NCBI RefSeq assembly: GCF_004343585.1 | Contig: NZ_SLYW01000007.1 | Location: 62,001-126,000, forward strand | Direction of reading: 5' to 3' | Origin: Neorhizobium sp. JUb45 | GTDB lineage: Bacteria; Pseudomonadota; Alphaproteobacteria; Rhizobiales; Rhizobiaceae | DNA: 64,000 nucleotides | Made by a program: the position numbers and the translations under genes | The notes under the pieces: model-generated | What the model was told of the DNA's origin: nothing | The model's input: only the letters and a program-made list of their open reading frames with translations | The model's database searches: none | Shown: piece after piece, positions 50,912 through 60,499 of the stretch | Numbering within the stretch: position 1 is the first letter of the stretch | Layout of the letters: each line of letters starts with the position of its first letter

Positions 50912-51322
50912 ATGCAGTCCGGATTTTCCATTCGCATCGCCGGGACATGCCCGGTTCGTCCGCAAATTCTGCCCCAGGATCCCGCCTGGATCGGCATATC
51001 GCTTTCACGCATCTGCCGCGGGGTTCGCCTGCTGGTGTGGGAAGCGCTGGTACTGGCCAATGGGCAACTGGCTGAATTGCGGGATCGACGACGCACTGCC
51101 TGCCATGTGCGCCAGATTGCCATGTATGTCTGCCACGTGGCGCTGCGCGTACCGATGGCCGATATTGCCGATGCCTGCGGGCGCGACCGCAGCACTGTCA
51201 GCCATGCCTGCCATGTGACCGAAGACAGGCGGGACGACCCGCTGTTCGATGCTTTCATTGCCTGTGTGGAGCGCATGGCGCTGGCGGCTTTCGGGCGGCA
51301 GGAGGGTTTTGAGCATGACTGA
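50912..51322 (+). CDS. Stand-alone DnaA domain IV-like DNA-binding protein
   Basis: A 136-residue protein. Residues ~60-115 (CHVRQIAMYVCHVALRVPMA, then GRDRSTVSHACHVTEDRR) follow the DNA-binding domain IV of the initiator DnaA, including the GRD-ST-V-HA signature that reads DnaA boxes; no AAA+ domain is present. The first ~60 residues are unrelated (with a Trp/Leu-rich stretch). GGGAGG precedes ATG 50912. It overlaps the next gene by 8 bases. It could compete for DnaA boxes or act as a regulator. Confidence 0.8.
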   Translation: MQSGFSIRIAGTCPVRPQILPQDPAWIGISLSRICRGVRLLVWEALVLANGQLAELRDRRRTACHVRQIAMYVCHVALRVPMADIADACGRDRSTVSHACHVTEDRRDDPLFDAFIACVERMALAAFGRQEGFEHD

Positions 51323-52127
51323 GCGCGGTGGCAAGGATCAACACAAAACCGGACGGAAGGCGCTGCTGAAGCTGCTGCGCATGCTTTTGCGCGGCGATTG
51401 CAGGATTGCAGCTTGTGACAGTGAGAATGTGCGATTTGAACGGGATGGGGAGAGCGCGAATTTCACACCCGCTATTCTTGCCTTTGCCGTATCGCGCGGG
51501 CTGGTGATGCGCAGCGGCTCGTCCGTGGCGGCAACCACGGCTGCACCGGCCTTTCTGCGTCGCATGCTGGCGGCTGGCGATGACGAATTTTCAGAGCAGC
51601 ACCGCGAGATGGTGGACGATGTGGCAATGGTGGAGGGGGTGCATCAGCGGGTGCGGCGAAATCTGAAGGAATCGCCGCTGGCGCCTCTCGCAAGGCTGAA
51701 GGATCGCGCCGGCGAACCGTATCTGTCCGCGGCCGCCTTCGATGCCGGGGACAGGCTGGCCAATGATTTTACCCGCGGGCAGATGCAGCCGCGCATCACC
51801 GCCTCCTGGGAGCCACGGTTGGAAACGAGTGGGGCGGTGCGCGCCGCCGGCGGTGGCGAGATCAGCGATAGCGCCATGGCGGCCCGCGACCGCTTCGCCC
51901 GCGCGGTAGAGGCCATGGGGCCGGAATTGTCCGGTGTGGCAATGGATGTCTGCTGTTTCGGAAAAGGGCTTGAGACGGTGGAGCGTGAACGCCTGTGGCC
52001 GGCGCGTTCGGCAAAGCTCATGCTGCGGGCAGCACTTCTGGCGCTGGCCCGGCATTATGCGCCGCCGATGCGCGATGGCAGGCGGCGGCACCATTGGGGA
52101 GACGGGGATTTTCGTCCGCGCATGTGA
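51315..52127 (+). CDS. DUF6456-domain protein
   Basis: A 270-residue protein overlapping the DnaA-like gene by 8 bases, so the two are almost certainly co-translated. The C-terminal half carries the DUF6456 pattern: ESPLAPLARLKDRAGEPYL, FDAGDRLANDFTRGQMQPRI (split) and VAMDVCCFGKGLETVERERL (split), ending in a basic HHW tail. The N-terminal region (ALLKLLRMLLRGDCRIA) may be a winged-helix or helical module. Function unknown; the context ties it to DnaA-box binding. Confidence 0.78.
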   Translation: MTERGGKDQHKTGRKALLKLLRMLLRGDCRIAACDSENVRFERDGESANFTPAILAFAVSRGLVMRSGSSVAATTAAPAFLRRMLAAGDDEFSEQHREMVDDVAMVEGVHQRVRRNLKESPLAPLARLKDRAGEPYLSAAAFDAGDRLANDFTRGQMQPRITASWEPRLETSGAVRAAGGGEISDSAMAARDRFARAVEAMGPELSGVAMDVCCFGKGLETVERERLWPARSAKLMLRAALLALARHYAPPMRDGRRRHHWGDGDFRPRM

Positions 52128-52149
52128 GCGTCATAGAGCACGACAGCCA

Positions 52150-52177
52150 CCCCTCACCCTATTTGGCAGGTGAGGGG
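52150..52177. terminator. Hairpin between convergent DUF6456 and dehydrogenase genes
   Basis: CCCCTCACC (52150-52158) pairs perfectly with GGTGAGGGG (52169-52177) around a 10-base loop. It resembles half a RIME hairpin but lacks the rest of the element. Probable bidirectional terminator. Confidence 0.5.
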
Positions 52178-52195
52178 CGTAGGCTTTCGAACAGA

Positions 52196-54757
52196 TCAGC
52201 TGCGTGGCTTCAGGTTCTCCGGATCATAGATCGGCTTGTAACCAACGCTCACCACCTCGACCGGGTAGGTATCGGCAAAATATTCGACATTGAGCTTGCG
52301 TCCGACCTGGCAATACTCCCATGGCAGGTAGACGAGGGCGATATTCTTGCCGACCGTCGGACCATAGGCGATCGAGGTCGTGTAGGAGCGGCGGCCGAGT
52401 TCGTCGACCAGAACCGCACCCGTTTCCGGGTCCATGACCGGCAGGTTGCCGACCGGGTAGCGTTTCACACCCGATGCGTCGGTGTTTTCGGTCATGACCA
52501 GCGTGCACAGCATGGCGGGCTGATGTTCACGCGCCTTGTATTCCAGATGCTTCTGCTTGCCGCGGAAATCGGCTTCCTTGACTTTTGGTCGGGCCAGATC
52601 GGCTTCGATCAGGTTGTACTGGGTGAGCAGATCGCCGTTCTGCAGGCGCAGGCTCTTTTCCATACGGCGCGAATTGGCATAGGTCTCGACGCCGAAGGCC
52701 ATCACGCCGGTGGCGCGAAGAGCGTCCCAGACGGCAAGGCCGTCCTCGTATTTCATATGCAGTTCCCAGCCCTGTTCGCCCACATATGAAATGCGGAAAG
52801 CGGAGACATGCTTGCCGGCAATCTCGATCAGCTTGATGGCCGCGAAGGCAAAATTTTCGATGTCGAGGCCTGCCGGATCCGCCACCACCTTTTTCAGCGT
52901 CTCACGGGCATTCGGGCCCCAGATGCCGATGGTGATGAATTTTTCCGAGACGTCGGTGATCGTCACGTCGAGACCGCGATCCTCGGCCACGCGCTTCATG
53001 TAATGATAATCGCGCGGGCCGGCATCGGCGCCGTTCACAAGGCGGCCGCGGTCTTCCATGCGGAACACGGTAAAGTCGGCGCGCACCATGCCCTCGTCAT
53101 CGAGGAAGTGGGTATAGATGCCCTTGCCGATATTGCCGTCGCCGCCGATTTTTGCCGCGCAAAGCCATTCCAACAGCTCGACATGGTCCGGGCCTTCGAT
53201 GTCGACCATGTGGAAATGCGAAAGGTTGACGATGCCGACATCCTCGCTCATCGCCAGATGTTCGGCATTCGAGACGCGCCAGAAATGGCGGCTGTCCCAT
53301 TCGTTTTCGCGTTCCGGAACCTGATTGCCGTATTTTTCCAGCAGGTGCTCGTTGGCGGCGTAGCCATGGGCACGCTCCCAGCCGCCGAGTTCCATGAAGT
53401 GACCGCCGAGTTCCTTTTCGCGCTCATGGAAGGGCGACTGCTTTGCGCCGCGACCGGTCGAATAAGGCTCGCGCGGATGCACTGCCGGGAAATAGATCTT
53501 TTGCGCCGCTTCGTAGGTGCGGCCCTCGATGAATTTTTCGTCCAGCTGATGCGGATAGAAACGCGCATAATCGATGGAGTTGTGGTCCACCTCGGTGCGG
53601 CCGTCGGTCAACCAGTCGGCGATCAGCTTGCCATAGGCCGGGCCGTCCTTGACCCAGATGGCGACGCAATACCACAGGCCGCGCACCTTCTGGCTTTCGC
53701 CGCAGGAGGCACCGCCGCCGGCCGAAACCTGCAACAGGCCGTTGAAGGAATGGCCTTCGTTATAACCCAGTTCGCCGAGAATAGGCGTCAGCTCGATCGC
53801 CTTTTCCAGCGGCTCGAGGATCTGTTCCATGTCGAGATCGCGTTGCGACGGTGACAGGCGTGCCTCGTGTTTTTCGAGAATATCGCGCGGGTGGCAGAGG
53901 CGCGGATTGGTGGTCTCGTAATAACCCCACTCGATCTGGCCGCCCTCGGTGGTCTTCGGATCGCCGGTATCGCGCATATAGGCGGAATTGCCCTGGTCGC
54001 GCAGCAGCGGAAAGCCGATCTCCTTGCCGGTGCCTTCGAACTCGTTATAGGGGCCGAAAAAGGTCAGCGGATGGTCGACCGGCATGACGGGCAGGTCTTC
54101 ACCCACCATCTCGGCGATCAGGCGCCCCCAGATGCCGGCGCAGACGATGACGTGATCGGCCATGATCGTGCCGCGATGAGTAACCACACCCTTGATGCGG
54201 CCGCCCTCGACGATCAGCGATGTCGCCGGCGTATTGCCGAACACTTTCAGCTTGCCAGCCTTCTCACCGGCATCGACCAGTTTTCCGGCAACCGTCTGGC
54301 TGCGCGGAATGACGAGGCCGGCATCGGGATCGAACATGCCGCCCTGAACCTGATCCTCCTCGATCAGCGGGAACATTTCCTTGATTTCGGCCGGCGTGAC
54401 GAGGCGGACATTCGTACCAAAAGCCTTGCCGGACGTGACCTTGCGCTTGATTTCTTCCATCCAGCTGTCATCGCCGGTGCGGGCCACTTCCAGGCCGCCG
54501 ATGCGGGCGTAATGCCCCATCTTCTCGTAGAAATCGATGGAATACTGGGTGGTCCAGACCGACAGGTAATCGTGGCTGGTCGTGTAGCAGAAGTCCGAGG
54601 CGTGGGCGGTGGAGCCGATATCGGTCGGGATGCCCGACTTGTCGATGCCGACAATGTCGTCCCAGCCGCGCTCGATCAGGTGATGGGCGATCGAGGCGCC
54701 GACGATCCCGCCGAGCCCGATGATGACGACTTTAGCCTTGCTCGGAAATTCTGCCAT
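52196..54757 (-). CDS. Sarcosine/dimethylglycine dehydrogenase-type FAD enzyme with GcvT domain
   Basis: An 853-residue protein. The N-terminal FAD domain has the dinucleotide loop VVIIGLGGIVGASIAHHLIE and GSTAHAS, where the His may bind FAD covalently as in dimethylglycine dehydrogenase. The C-terminal ~400 residues are an aminomethyltransferase (GcvT) fold with VDIEGPDHVELLEWLCAAKI (split) and RISYVGEQGWELHMKYEDGL (split), which takes up the methylene group as methylene-THF. It oxidises an N-methylated glycine. Solitary gene on the minus strand, convergent with DUF6456. Confidence 0.88.
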   Translation of the reverse strand: MAEFPSKAKVVIIGLGGIVGASIAHHLIERGWDDIVGIDKSGIPTDIGSTAHASDFCYTTSHDYLSVWTTQYSIDFYEKMGHYARIGGLEVARTGDDSWMEEIKRKVTSGKAFGTNVRLVTPAEIKEMFPLIEEDQVQGGMFDPDAGLVIPRSQTVAGKLVDAGEKAGKLKVFGNTPATSLIVEGGRIKGVVTHRGTIMADHVIVCAGIWGRLIAEMVGEDLPVMPVDHPLTFFGPYNEFEGTGKEIGFPLLRDQGNSAYMRDTGDPKTTEGGQIEWGYYETTNPRLCHPRDILEKHEARLSPSQRDLDMEQILEPLEKAIELTPILGELGYNEGHSFNGLLQVSAGGGASCGESQKVRGLWYCVAIWVKDGPAYGKLIADWLTDGRTEVDHNSIDYARFYPHQLDEKFIEGRTYEAAQKIYFPAVHPREPYSTGRGAKQSPFHEREKELGGHFMELGGWERAHGYAANEHLLEKYGNQVPERENEWDSRHFWRVSNAEHLAMSEDVGIVNLSHFHMVDIEGPDHVELLEWLCAAKIGGDGNIGKGIYTHFLDDEGMVRADFTVFRMEDRGRLVNGADAGPRDYHYMKRVAEDRGLDVTITDVSEKFITIGIWGPNARETLKKVVADPAGLDIENFAFAAIKLIEIAGKHVSAFRISYVGEQGWELHMKYEDGLAVWDALRATGVMAFGVETYANSRRMEKSLRLQNGDLLTQYNLIEADLARPKVKEADFRGKQKHLEYKAREHQPAMLCTLVMTENTDASGVKRYPVGNLPVMDPETGAVLVDELGRRSYTTSIAYGPTVGKNIALVYLPWEYCQVGRKLNVEYFADTYPVEVVSVGYKPIYDPENLKPRS

Positions 54758-54876
54758 TGCATGCCTCGTGCTTCGAAATGTCCGGCGATCTTATGAGGAG
54801 TAACAGACGTCACCTCTTCAGATTACGACACGCACCAACGTTGATGCGCCACACCGAATGTCGCAAAGACGATGGC

Positions 54877-54910
54877 AAACAAAAACGGCCGGGCTTGGTG
54901 GCCCGGCCGT
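54877..54910 (-). terminator. Rho-independent terminator (minus strand) after the WecG/TagA gene
   Basis: ACGGCCGGGC (54885-54894) and GCCCGGCCGT (54901-54910) form a perfect 10-bp stem. Read on the minus strand it is followed by TTTTTGTTTG, a good terminator 32 bp past the stop of the glycosyltransferase gene. Confidence 0.88.
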
Positions 54911-54941
54911 GTCATGTCTGTGATGTCTCGCGTGCGTTGCC

Positions 54942-55808
54942 TCAGGAGGCCCGCTTCTTTTCAATTTCCTGCGCAACGACGACCGGATCCTCGATGCCGG
55001 CGATCGGCTTGCCCTTCAGGTCACGCGCCACGGCAAGCAGGAAGGGCCAGGAAGAGACAAAATAGCGCTTTGCCAGCCGTTTCGGCTCGCTGGCAGCCCG
55101 CCACAGGAATTCCAGGCCCACTTTCGAGATGATGCGGGGCGCACGGTGCTTGGTGCCGGCATAAAACTGCAGGGCGGCGCCAAATGCCAGACCGTAACAA
55201 TCCGGCAGCTCGTGGCGATGCTGCGCCATCCATTTTTCCGATTTCGGCGCGCCGAGGCCGAGAAACAGGTGGGTCGTCTGCTGCTTGCGGGCAAGCGTGG
55301 TCAGCCAGGTGCCAAAAGCCTCGTTCTTTTCAAAGCCCATCGGCGCGGTGATCGACAGATGGTCGGTGAAGCCGAGGGTGCGCACCCGCTCGTTCAGCTT
55401 GATCGCCGTGTCTTCGTCGGGGCAGACGAACAGAAGCCGGTGCCGGTCGGGCGACAGCCTGTCCAGCATTTTCGGAAACAGGTCTGAACCGGAGATGCGG
55501 CCGGGAATGGGGGCGCCGCGCAGCTTCGCGTAAAGCAGCACCGGCATGCCATCGACGACGGCCTTCCACGAGGAGCGATAAGCTTCGCGAAACTCGGCGT
55601 CCTTGGTCAGCCGCACGATGTGATCGACATTGGCGGTCACCAGCAGCTGCAGGCCTTCGCCGCGCGGTGCGGGAGCCATCAGCGCTGCCAGCATCACGTC
55701 TTCATTCCACGTCGTGAAATTGAAGCCCAGCAGGTTATGCTCGGCGGATGTATGGTTGTTGTCGTTATCCCATTGCGATGGGACGCCTCGGGGCAAAAGC
55801 TCGGTCAT
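54942..55808 (-). CDS. WecG/TagA/CpsF-family glycosyltransferase
   Basis: A 288-residue GT26 enzyme that adds a sugar (often N-acetylmannosaminuronate or similar) to a lipid-linked intermediate. LLVTANVDHIVRLTKDAEF, DGMPVLLYAKLRG and the strong motif GLGAPKSEKWMAQHRHEL (catalytic/lipid-binding) are present. Its start (ATG 55808) lies inside the end of the upstream Wzy gene by 44 bases, implying coupled expression. It is the last gene before a terminator on this strand. Confidence 0.9.
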   Translation of the reverse strand: MTELLPRGVPSQWDNDNNHTSAEHNLLGFNFTTWNEDVMLAALMAPAPRGEGLQLLVTANVDHIVRLTKDAEFREAYRSSWKAVVDGMPVLLYAKLRGAPIPGRISGSDLFPKMLDRLSPDRHRLLFVCPDEDTAIKLNERVRTLGFTDHLSITAPMGFEKNEAFGTWLTTLARKQQTTHLFLGLGAPKSEKWMAQHRHELPDCYGLAFGAALQFYAGTKHRAPRIISKVGLEFLWRAASEPKRLAKRYFVSSWPFLLAVARDLKGKPIAGIEDPVVVAQEIEKKRAS

Positions 55809-57147
55809 GAACTGTCCCAGACTCCGTATCTCTGACGATGCTGCAGCGAGCCTGGTAAGCCAGGCCGAACATTGCTGCCGACAGCGTGAACCAAAATGGG
55901 CCGGAGCGCGCCAAGAAGACACTCTCCAAGCAGGCCAGAAAAATACCGTAGAGCCAAATTCTTAAGAACAGCCGGGAAATATCGTTAGAATTGTTTCGAT
56001 CGCTCTGAATGTTAAAACTATTTAGCGGGACGTAAAGTACAGCAAGTATCAGAATAGCAAGACCAGGTAACCCCATGTTAACCATGGCATCTACATAGGC
56101 ATTGTGCGCATCGACTGCTTTTACCGCCCAGGTGAATGCGCCAAGGTCACTGTTTACCAGTGTGCTCGTGCCCCAGAAGCTGTCGAAGCCGTAACCAAAA
56201 ACGGGGTTGTTTCCGATTGCCGCCAGCGCCAGGTTCCAGATGTCGGCACGCGCCGTAAACGTCGCATCGATGCCGAGTGAGGTGACGAACTCGCGCACTG
56301 CCGGCAGCGCCACGACACCGACGGTGGAGAAATTGATGAGGCCGACGCCGCCGAACACGATCAGCACGCGGGACCAGCGAAAGCGCTCGAAGATGAAGGC
56401 CAGAACCAGAATGACCGGCATCAGCGCGGTCGATGTCTTGGCGCCCGTCTTGAGCAGGAAAAATGCGCTTGCGGCGAAAATGGCAAGCCCGATGACGCGC
56501 GACCACGATTTGGTCAGATACAGTCCAAAGAAGCAGAACATCGCCATCACGCCGCCGGCTTCGTTCTTCTGCACGTACAGACCGCGCCACAGGCCGGCAT
56601 GTTCCGGCTCCAGAAAGTCGTTGAGCTGATGGATGGAGAGATAGGGAACGAAGACCACACCGAAATAACATAGCCCCAGCACAATCAGCACGCTTTTGCC
56701 GAGCAGGCGGGCAAACTCCTCCTCGCTTGCCGGCAGAAGCAGAAAAATGCCGGCGCTGAGCGTCACCATGATGGCGATGATCGAGCGTTTCAGCGCGCCT
56801 GCCGGATCGACGGACAGGATTGCTGTGAAAAGCAGCCAGAAGAACAGGGTGACGAACACGATGCGCGGCTGCAGAACCAGTTTTCGTGCCTGTTCGTTTA
56901 CTGCGGCATAGATCACCAGCATCAGTGTGAGCAGCACCATGATGCCCTGCGTCCAGCCCGGCGGTTTGAACGTCGACAGATCGACGCTCAGATCGGTAAA
57001 CGGCGTCAACGTCACCCAGTAAAGCAGGAAAACGCCGATGAACAGCATGCGCACGCCGAGGCTGGATCTCGGTGCGGCGGGTTTGCCGGTGGCGATTTCG
57101 CTGTCTGTCGGCACTTGGGCGGGCTCCGTCTCATCGGCGCCCTCCAT
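55765..57147 (-). CDS. O-antigen/exopolysaccharide polymerase (Wzy/ExoQ-like)
   Basis: A 460-residue membrane protein with about ten to eleven helices and a periplasmic loop around residues 290-370. The loop contains ARADIWNLALAAIGNNPVFG (split) and KAVDAHNAYVDAMVNMGLPG (split), the Wzy_C/O-antigen ligase signature with the HNAY catalytic His. By location beside glycosyltransferases it probably polymerises repeat units. The last ~44 bases overlap the WecG/TagA start. It is divergent from the GH5 gene. Confidence 0.88.
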   Translation of the reverse strand: MEGADETEPAQVPTDSEIATGKPAAPRSSLGVRMLFIGVFLLYWVTLTPFTDLSVDLSTFKPPGWTQGIMVLLTLMLVIYAAVNEQARKLVLQPRIVFVTLFFWLLFTAILSVDPAGALKRSIIAIMVTLSAGIFLLLPASEEEFARLLGKSVLIVLGLCYFGVVFVPYLSIHQLNDFLEPEHAGLWRGLYVQKNEAGGVMAMFCFFGLYLTKSWSRVIGLAIFAASAFFLLKTGAKTSTALMPVILVLAFIFERFRWSRVLIVFGGVGLINFSTVGVVALPAVREFVTSLGIDATFTARADIWNLALAAIGNNPVFGYGFDSFWGTSTLVNSDLGAFTWAVKAVDAHNAYVDAMVNMGLPGLAILILAVLYVPLNSFNIQSDRNNSNDISRLFLRIWLYGIFLACLESVFLARSGPFWFTLSAAMFGLAYQARCSIVRDTESGTVHDRAFAPRRPIAMG

Positions 57148-57319
57148 TGGGCACCTTCCCGTCAGGCCGATTAGATTAGCGATGTCGCATTAAGATTTTG
57201 CCAAGGCTGTTTCGCTGCGGTTTGTGGCGGCTTAACCAAGACCGGCGATGTGCCGGCGATCAGTACGGGCTTGCTGTATGCTGCGGGCATTGAATGTTGC
57301 GCCGGAAGGGTGAGAACGC

Positions 57320-58381
57320 TTGAGATTTTTGTCGTTGCCGCTGCACTATTGTCTCACTATCTGCCTCGTGCTGCTTGGCGGTGCGGCCAACGCCCAATCC
57401 CCGCGCACAGCCGAACAGCAGACCGCAGCCCTTGCCCGCGGCGTCAACTTCGGCGGCATTCTCGAAGCGCCTGACGCCGCAGAGCGCGCAAAACATGTCG
57501 ATCGCAGCCTGTTCACGGCCGTGAAGGAGGGCGGGTTTTCCACCATCCGCTTACCCGTGCGCTTCAGCAACCACGCCGGCCTGACTGCACCCTACACGCT
57601 TGACGAAGCCTTCATGCGCCATGTCGATAACGCCGTGGCATCGGCACTGGCGGAAGGTCTCACCATCATCATCGATTTCCACCATTACCGGCAGATGGAC
57701 GGTGATCCGCTCGATACAGGCGAAGCCCGCGCCGATCTTTCCGATGATGGCCTGCGCGACCGTTTCAAGCTGATCTGGCAGCAGATCGCCGAGCGTTACC
57801 GGTCGCAACCGGTCGAAAACGTCCTGTTCGAGATCTATAACGAACCGCACGGCAAGACCGATGGTGCCGTCTGGAATGATCTTGCCACTGAGACGCTGTC
57901 CGTCATCCGCAAAAGCAATCCCGATCGTTTCGTCATCGTCGATGCCGGCAACTGGGCCACCGCATGGGGTCTGGAAACGCTGAAGCTGCCGGAAACGGAT
58001 CGCAATCTCATCGTCTCGGTCCACAATTACGCGCCGTTCGAGTTCACCATGCAGGGCGCCAGCTGGATCGAAAATTCCGCCGGTTGGGTCGGCACGCCAT
58101 GCTGCTCGAAGGCGCAGATCGCCAAGATCAACGAACCACTCGATATCGCCGTCGAATGGGCACGCAAGAACAACCGCCCGATCTTTCTCGGCGAATTCGG
58201 GGCCAATTCCATCGCCGGTTACGAAGATCGGGTGCGTTATGCCCGCATCATGCGAGATGAAGCGGAAAAGCGCGGCTTCAGCTGGGCCTATTGGGATTTT
58301 TCGTCCGACGAATTCGGCCCGTGGGATTATCTCGCCAAAAAATGGCGCGTCGAACTGCGCGACGCGCTGACCGGCAAATAG
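57320..58381 (+). CDS. Exported GH5-family glycosidase (endoglucanase-like)
   Basis: A 353-residue secreted glycoside hydrolase. The signal is LSLPLHYCLTICLVLLGGAA (split), with cleavage near NAQ-SPR. The acid/base Glu is in LFEIYNEPHG and the nucleophile Glu in IFLGEFGANS; LIVSVHNYAPFEFTMQG and FHHYRQMDGD fill the family pattern. TTG 57320 (AAGGG upstream) is the start. In exopolysaccharide clusters such enzymes trim the nascent polymer or release it. It is divergent from the Wzy gene. Confidence 0.9.
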   Translation: MRFLSLPLHYCLTICLVLLGGAANAQSPRTAEQQTAALARGVNFGGILEAPDAAERAKHVDRSLFTAVKEGGFSTIRLPVRFSNHAGLTAPYTLDEAFMRHVDNAVASALAEGLTIIIDFHHYRQMDGDPLDTGEARADLSDDGLRDRFKLIWQQIAERYRSQPVENVLFEIYNEPHGKTDGAVWNDLATETLSVIRKSNPDRFVIVDAGNWATAWGLETLKLPETDRNLIVSVHNYAPFEFTMQGASWIENSAGWVGTPCCSKAQIAKINEPLDIAVEWARKNNRPIFLGEFGANSIAGYEDRVRYARIMRDEAEKRGFSWAYWDFSSDEFGPWDYLAKKWRVELRDALTGK

Positions 58382-58387
58382 CCCGTA

Positions 58388-59173
58388 TCAGGCGATCCCG
58401 AGTCGGTTGATCGTATCGATCACCGTTTCCACCTTCATGCCGCGCTGGCGCACCTTTTCCACCACCTCGGCGAAAAAGCGCGGCGTGCAGCCGATATTGG
58501 TCGGGTCAGGCCTCACGTCGTGCGTATAAAAGATCAGCCACCCCTTGCGGCGCTGGGCATCGTCCAGCATGGTGTCGATCGAATGTGAATCGTTGGAACA
58601 GTCGTAAAGCTCCTGCGCCTTCAGATGGGCCAGATCGATAATGCCGTGATTGGTGCCCACCTTGATGCCGCGCAAGGCCGGATAGTGCTGCATCAGCGTC
58701 AGTTTCGACATCACCGAAACCATCCCGAACGGATAGGCAAACGATACCGGCTTCGAATGACCGACGATTTCCGAAATGATCCGGTCGTTGCGACGGACAT
58801 CTTCCTTGAGATCGCCAAGCGGCGTGCGCTGCACGTTGACATGATTATGCGTGTGGCCACCGATCTCGTGGCCCTTGTCGAAAAGATCGCGCACCATGGC
58901 TTCGTCGACGATCAGCTGGCCGTTTTCGTAGCGGCCCATCAGCCCGCTTGCCAGATAGAATGAGCCGCGCATGGCCGCGTCTTCCAGCGCCGGTGCCGCG
59001 TTCTGGTAGCAGGACACGGGAAAATCGTCGAAAGTAAAAGCGACGACAGCCTCGTCCAGCTTCAGACTATACGGCCTGAAATGCACATGCCTGCCGATCT
59101 TGCGGGAAAGTCCGTAGAGAATTTCCTGCGGTGAATTCGACCGCATCCCACGGCCCGCACCATTATCCGTCAT
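58388..59173 (-). CDS. Polysaccharide deacetylase (NodB-type)
   Basis: A 261-residue carbohydrate esterase 4 enzyme without a signal peptide. Motif 1 is AFTFDDFPVS (catalytic DD), motif 2 GGHTHNHVN (metal His pair), with later blocks SFAYPFG and GWLIFYTHDV. It removes acetyl groups from amino sugars in a lipid-linked or cytoplasmic glycan. GGGGGC upstream supports ATG 59173; longer frames have no homology. Next to a GT4 gene on the same strand. Confidence 0.88.
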   Translation of the reverse strand: MTDNGAGRGMRSNSPQEILYGLSRKIGRHVHFRPYSLKLDEAVVAFTFDDFPVSCYQNAAPALEDAAMRGSFYLASGLMGRYENGQLIVDEAMVRDLFDKGHEIGGHTHNHVNVQRTPLGDLKEDVRRNDRIISEIVGHSKPVSFAYPFGMVSVMSKLTLMQHYPALRGIKVGTNHGIIDLAHLKAQELYDCSNDSHSIDTMLDDAQRRKGWLIFYTHDVRPDPTNIGCTPRFFAEVVEKVRQRGMKVETVIDTINRLGIA

Positions 59174-59240
59174 ACCGCCCCCAGTAGAATGATGCCGTTG
59201 CTTTAATCCAGATTGCGGCATTGGGTAAGTATATTCCCTG

Positions 59241-60401
59241 TTAATGGTTACTTCGAAGCTTAAGCCCCATGCGAGAAAGCACATCTTCGAATGCCTGTGC
59301 CGCCCGTTCAACCGAAAACTGCATCGCCCTTTGCCGCAGCGCATTGATGTCGGTCTGATCATCGAGAGTTCTGGCCATTGCTTCGGCAAGGGCTCCCGCA
59401 TCCCCCACTGACACCAGCGGTCCAAGCCTGCCGCCTTCAAGAATTTCACGCGGCCCATGCGGCGCATCGGTGCAGACCACAGGAATGCCGCATGCCATCG
59501 CCTCGATAATGGCATTGCCCAGCCCCTCATGGCTGGAGGAGGAGACGAACAGGGCCGCCCGTGATAGCGCTTTGATCGGGTGCGGATGGTGACCGGGCAG
59601 GTCAACATCACCGGAAACGCCAAGCTCGGCAATCTTTGCTTCGAGATTCTGCCGCTCGGCTCCTTCTCCGACAATGGTCAGCTTTACCGGCCGCTGTTTG
59701 CGCAACAGCGCAAACGCCTCGATCAGCGTCAGAAAACCCTTTTCTGGCGAAAGCCGTCCTACCGAAAAAATATGTCCGGGTTCAGGCGTGCGGATGGCGC
59801 CTTCGATTTCTGCCCGGATTTCCGGCGTGATCACCGCATTGGTGCCGAGATTGACGATCTTTTCCGCGGGCACCGAAAATTGCTGGATCAGGTCGGTGCG
59901 CGCCCCCTCGGTCAGCGTCATCACCACATCGGCCATCGGATAAAGTTTTGGCGCCAGCCGGTAAGCCAGCCGGTTCTGCCAGTAGGGATCGTTCAGCCGT
60001 GCCTGCACCGGGCTTGCCGCCTCGCGCAGGATGATCCACGGCCGGGATCTTTTCGGCACGAAGCGGGAAGCCATAGCGAGCAAGGCATTCGGTGCCGCTT
60101 CTGCCGAAACCACGCCCGTCGGCCGCCCCTTGACCAGCAATCTGCGGATGGCGGGACCGGCAAAGGCAAGCCTTACCTTGGCGCCATCGCCAAGATCGAT
60201 CACCGGAACATCCGGGCTGATCAGCGCGTTCAGCGGCCCGGTGCTCTGAAGCGTCACGATCGCCGTGTCGATGCCGTTCTTCTGCAATTCATTGGCCAGA
60301 AGAATGGCGTCGCGTTGCGCGCCGCCGCCATCCAGCCCGCGAACCAGAAAACACAGCCGTTTATTAGCATTCTCGACGCCACGAGAGGGATTGGTAACCA
60401 T
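59241..60401 (-). CDS. Family 4 glycosyltransferase
   Basis: A 386-residue GT-B enzyme. The N-terminal acceptor lobe begins LCFLVRGLDGGGAQRDAILL (split at GGGAQR). The C-terminal donor lobe has IFSVGRLSPEKGFLTLIEAF and the E-x7-E motif in SHEGLGNAIIEAMACG. The start is uncertain: ATG 60401 fits the protein; ATG 60428 lies too close to GAGGA. The gene is divergent from the flippase. It adds one sugar of the repeat unit, donor unknown. Confidence 0.85.
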   Translation of the reverse strand: MVTNPSRGVENANKRLCFLVRGLDGGGAQRDAILLANELQKNGIDTAIVTLQSTGPLNALISPDVPVIDLGDGAKVRLAFAGPAIRRLLVKGRPTGVVSAEAAPNALLAMASRFVPKRSRPWIILREAASPVQARLNDPYWQNRLAYRLAPKLYPMADVVMTLTEGARTDLIQQFSVPAEKIVNLGTNAVITPEIRAEIEGAIRTPEPGHIFSVGRLSPEKGFLTLIEAFALLRKQRPVKLTIVGEGAERQNLEAKIAELGVSGDVDLPGHHPHPIKALSRAALFVSSSSHEGLGNAIIEAMACGIPVVCTDAPHGPREILEGGRLGPLVSVGDAGALAEAMARTLDDQTDINALRQRAMQFSVERAAQAFEDVLSRMGLKLRSNH

Positions 60402-60499
60402 TGACCCGCCATAGTGAGCATTGAACATTCCTCGGAGGAGAATGCCCTTCGAAGATCGCAGCCTATATACATTAGGCGGCAATCATTAATGCGAGGCGA

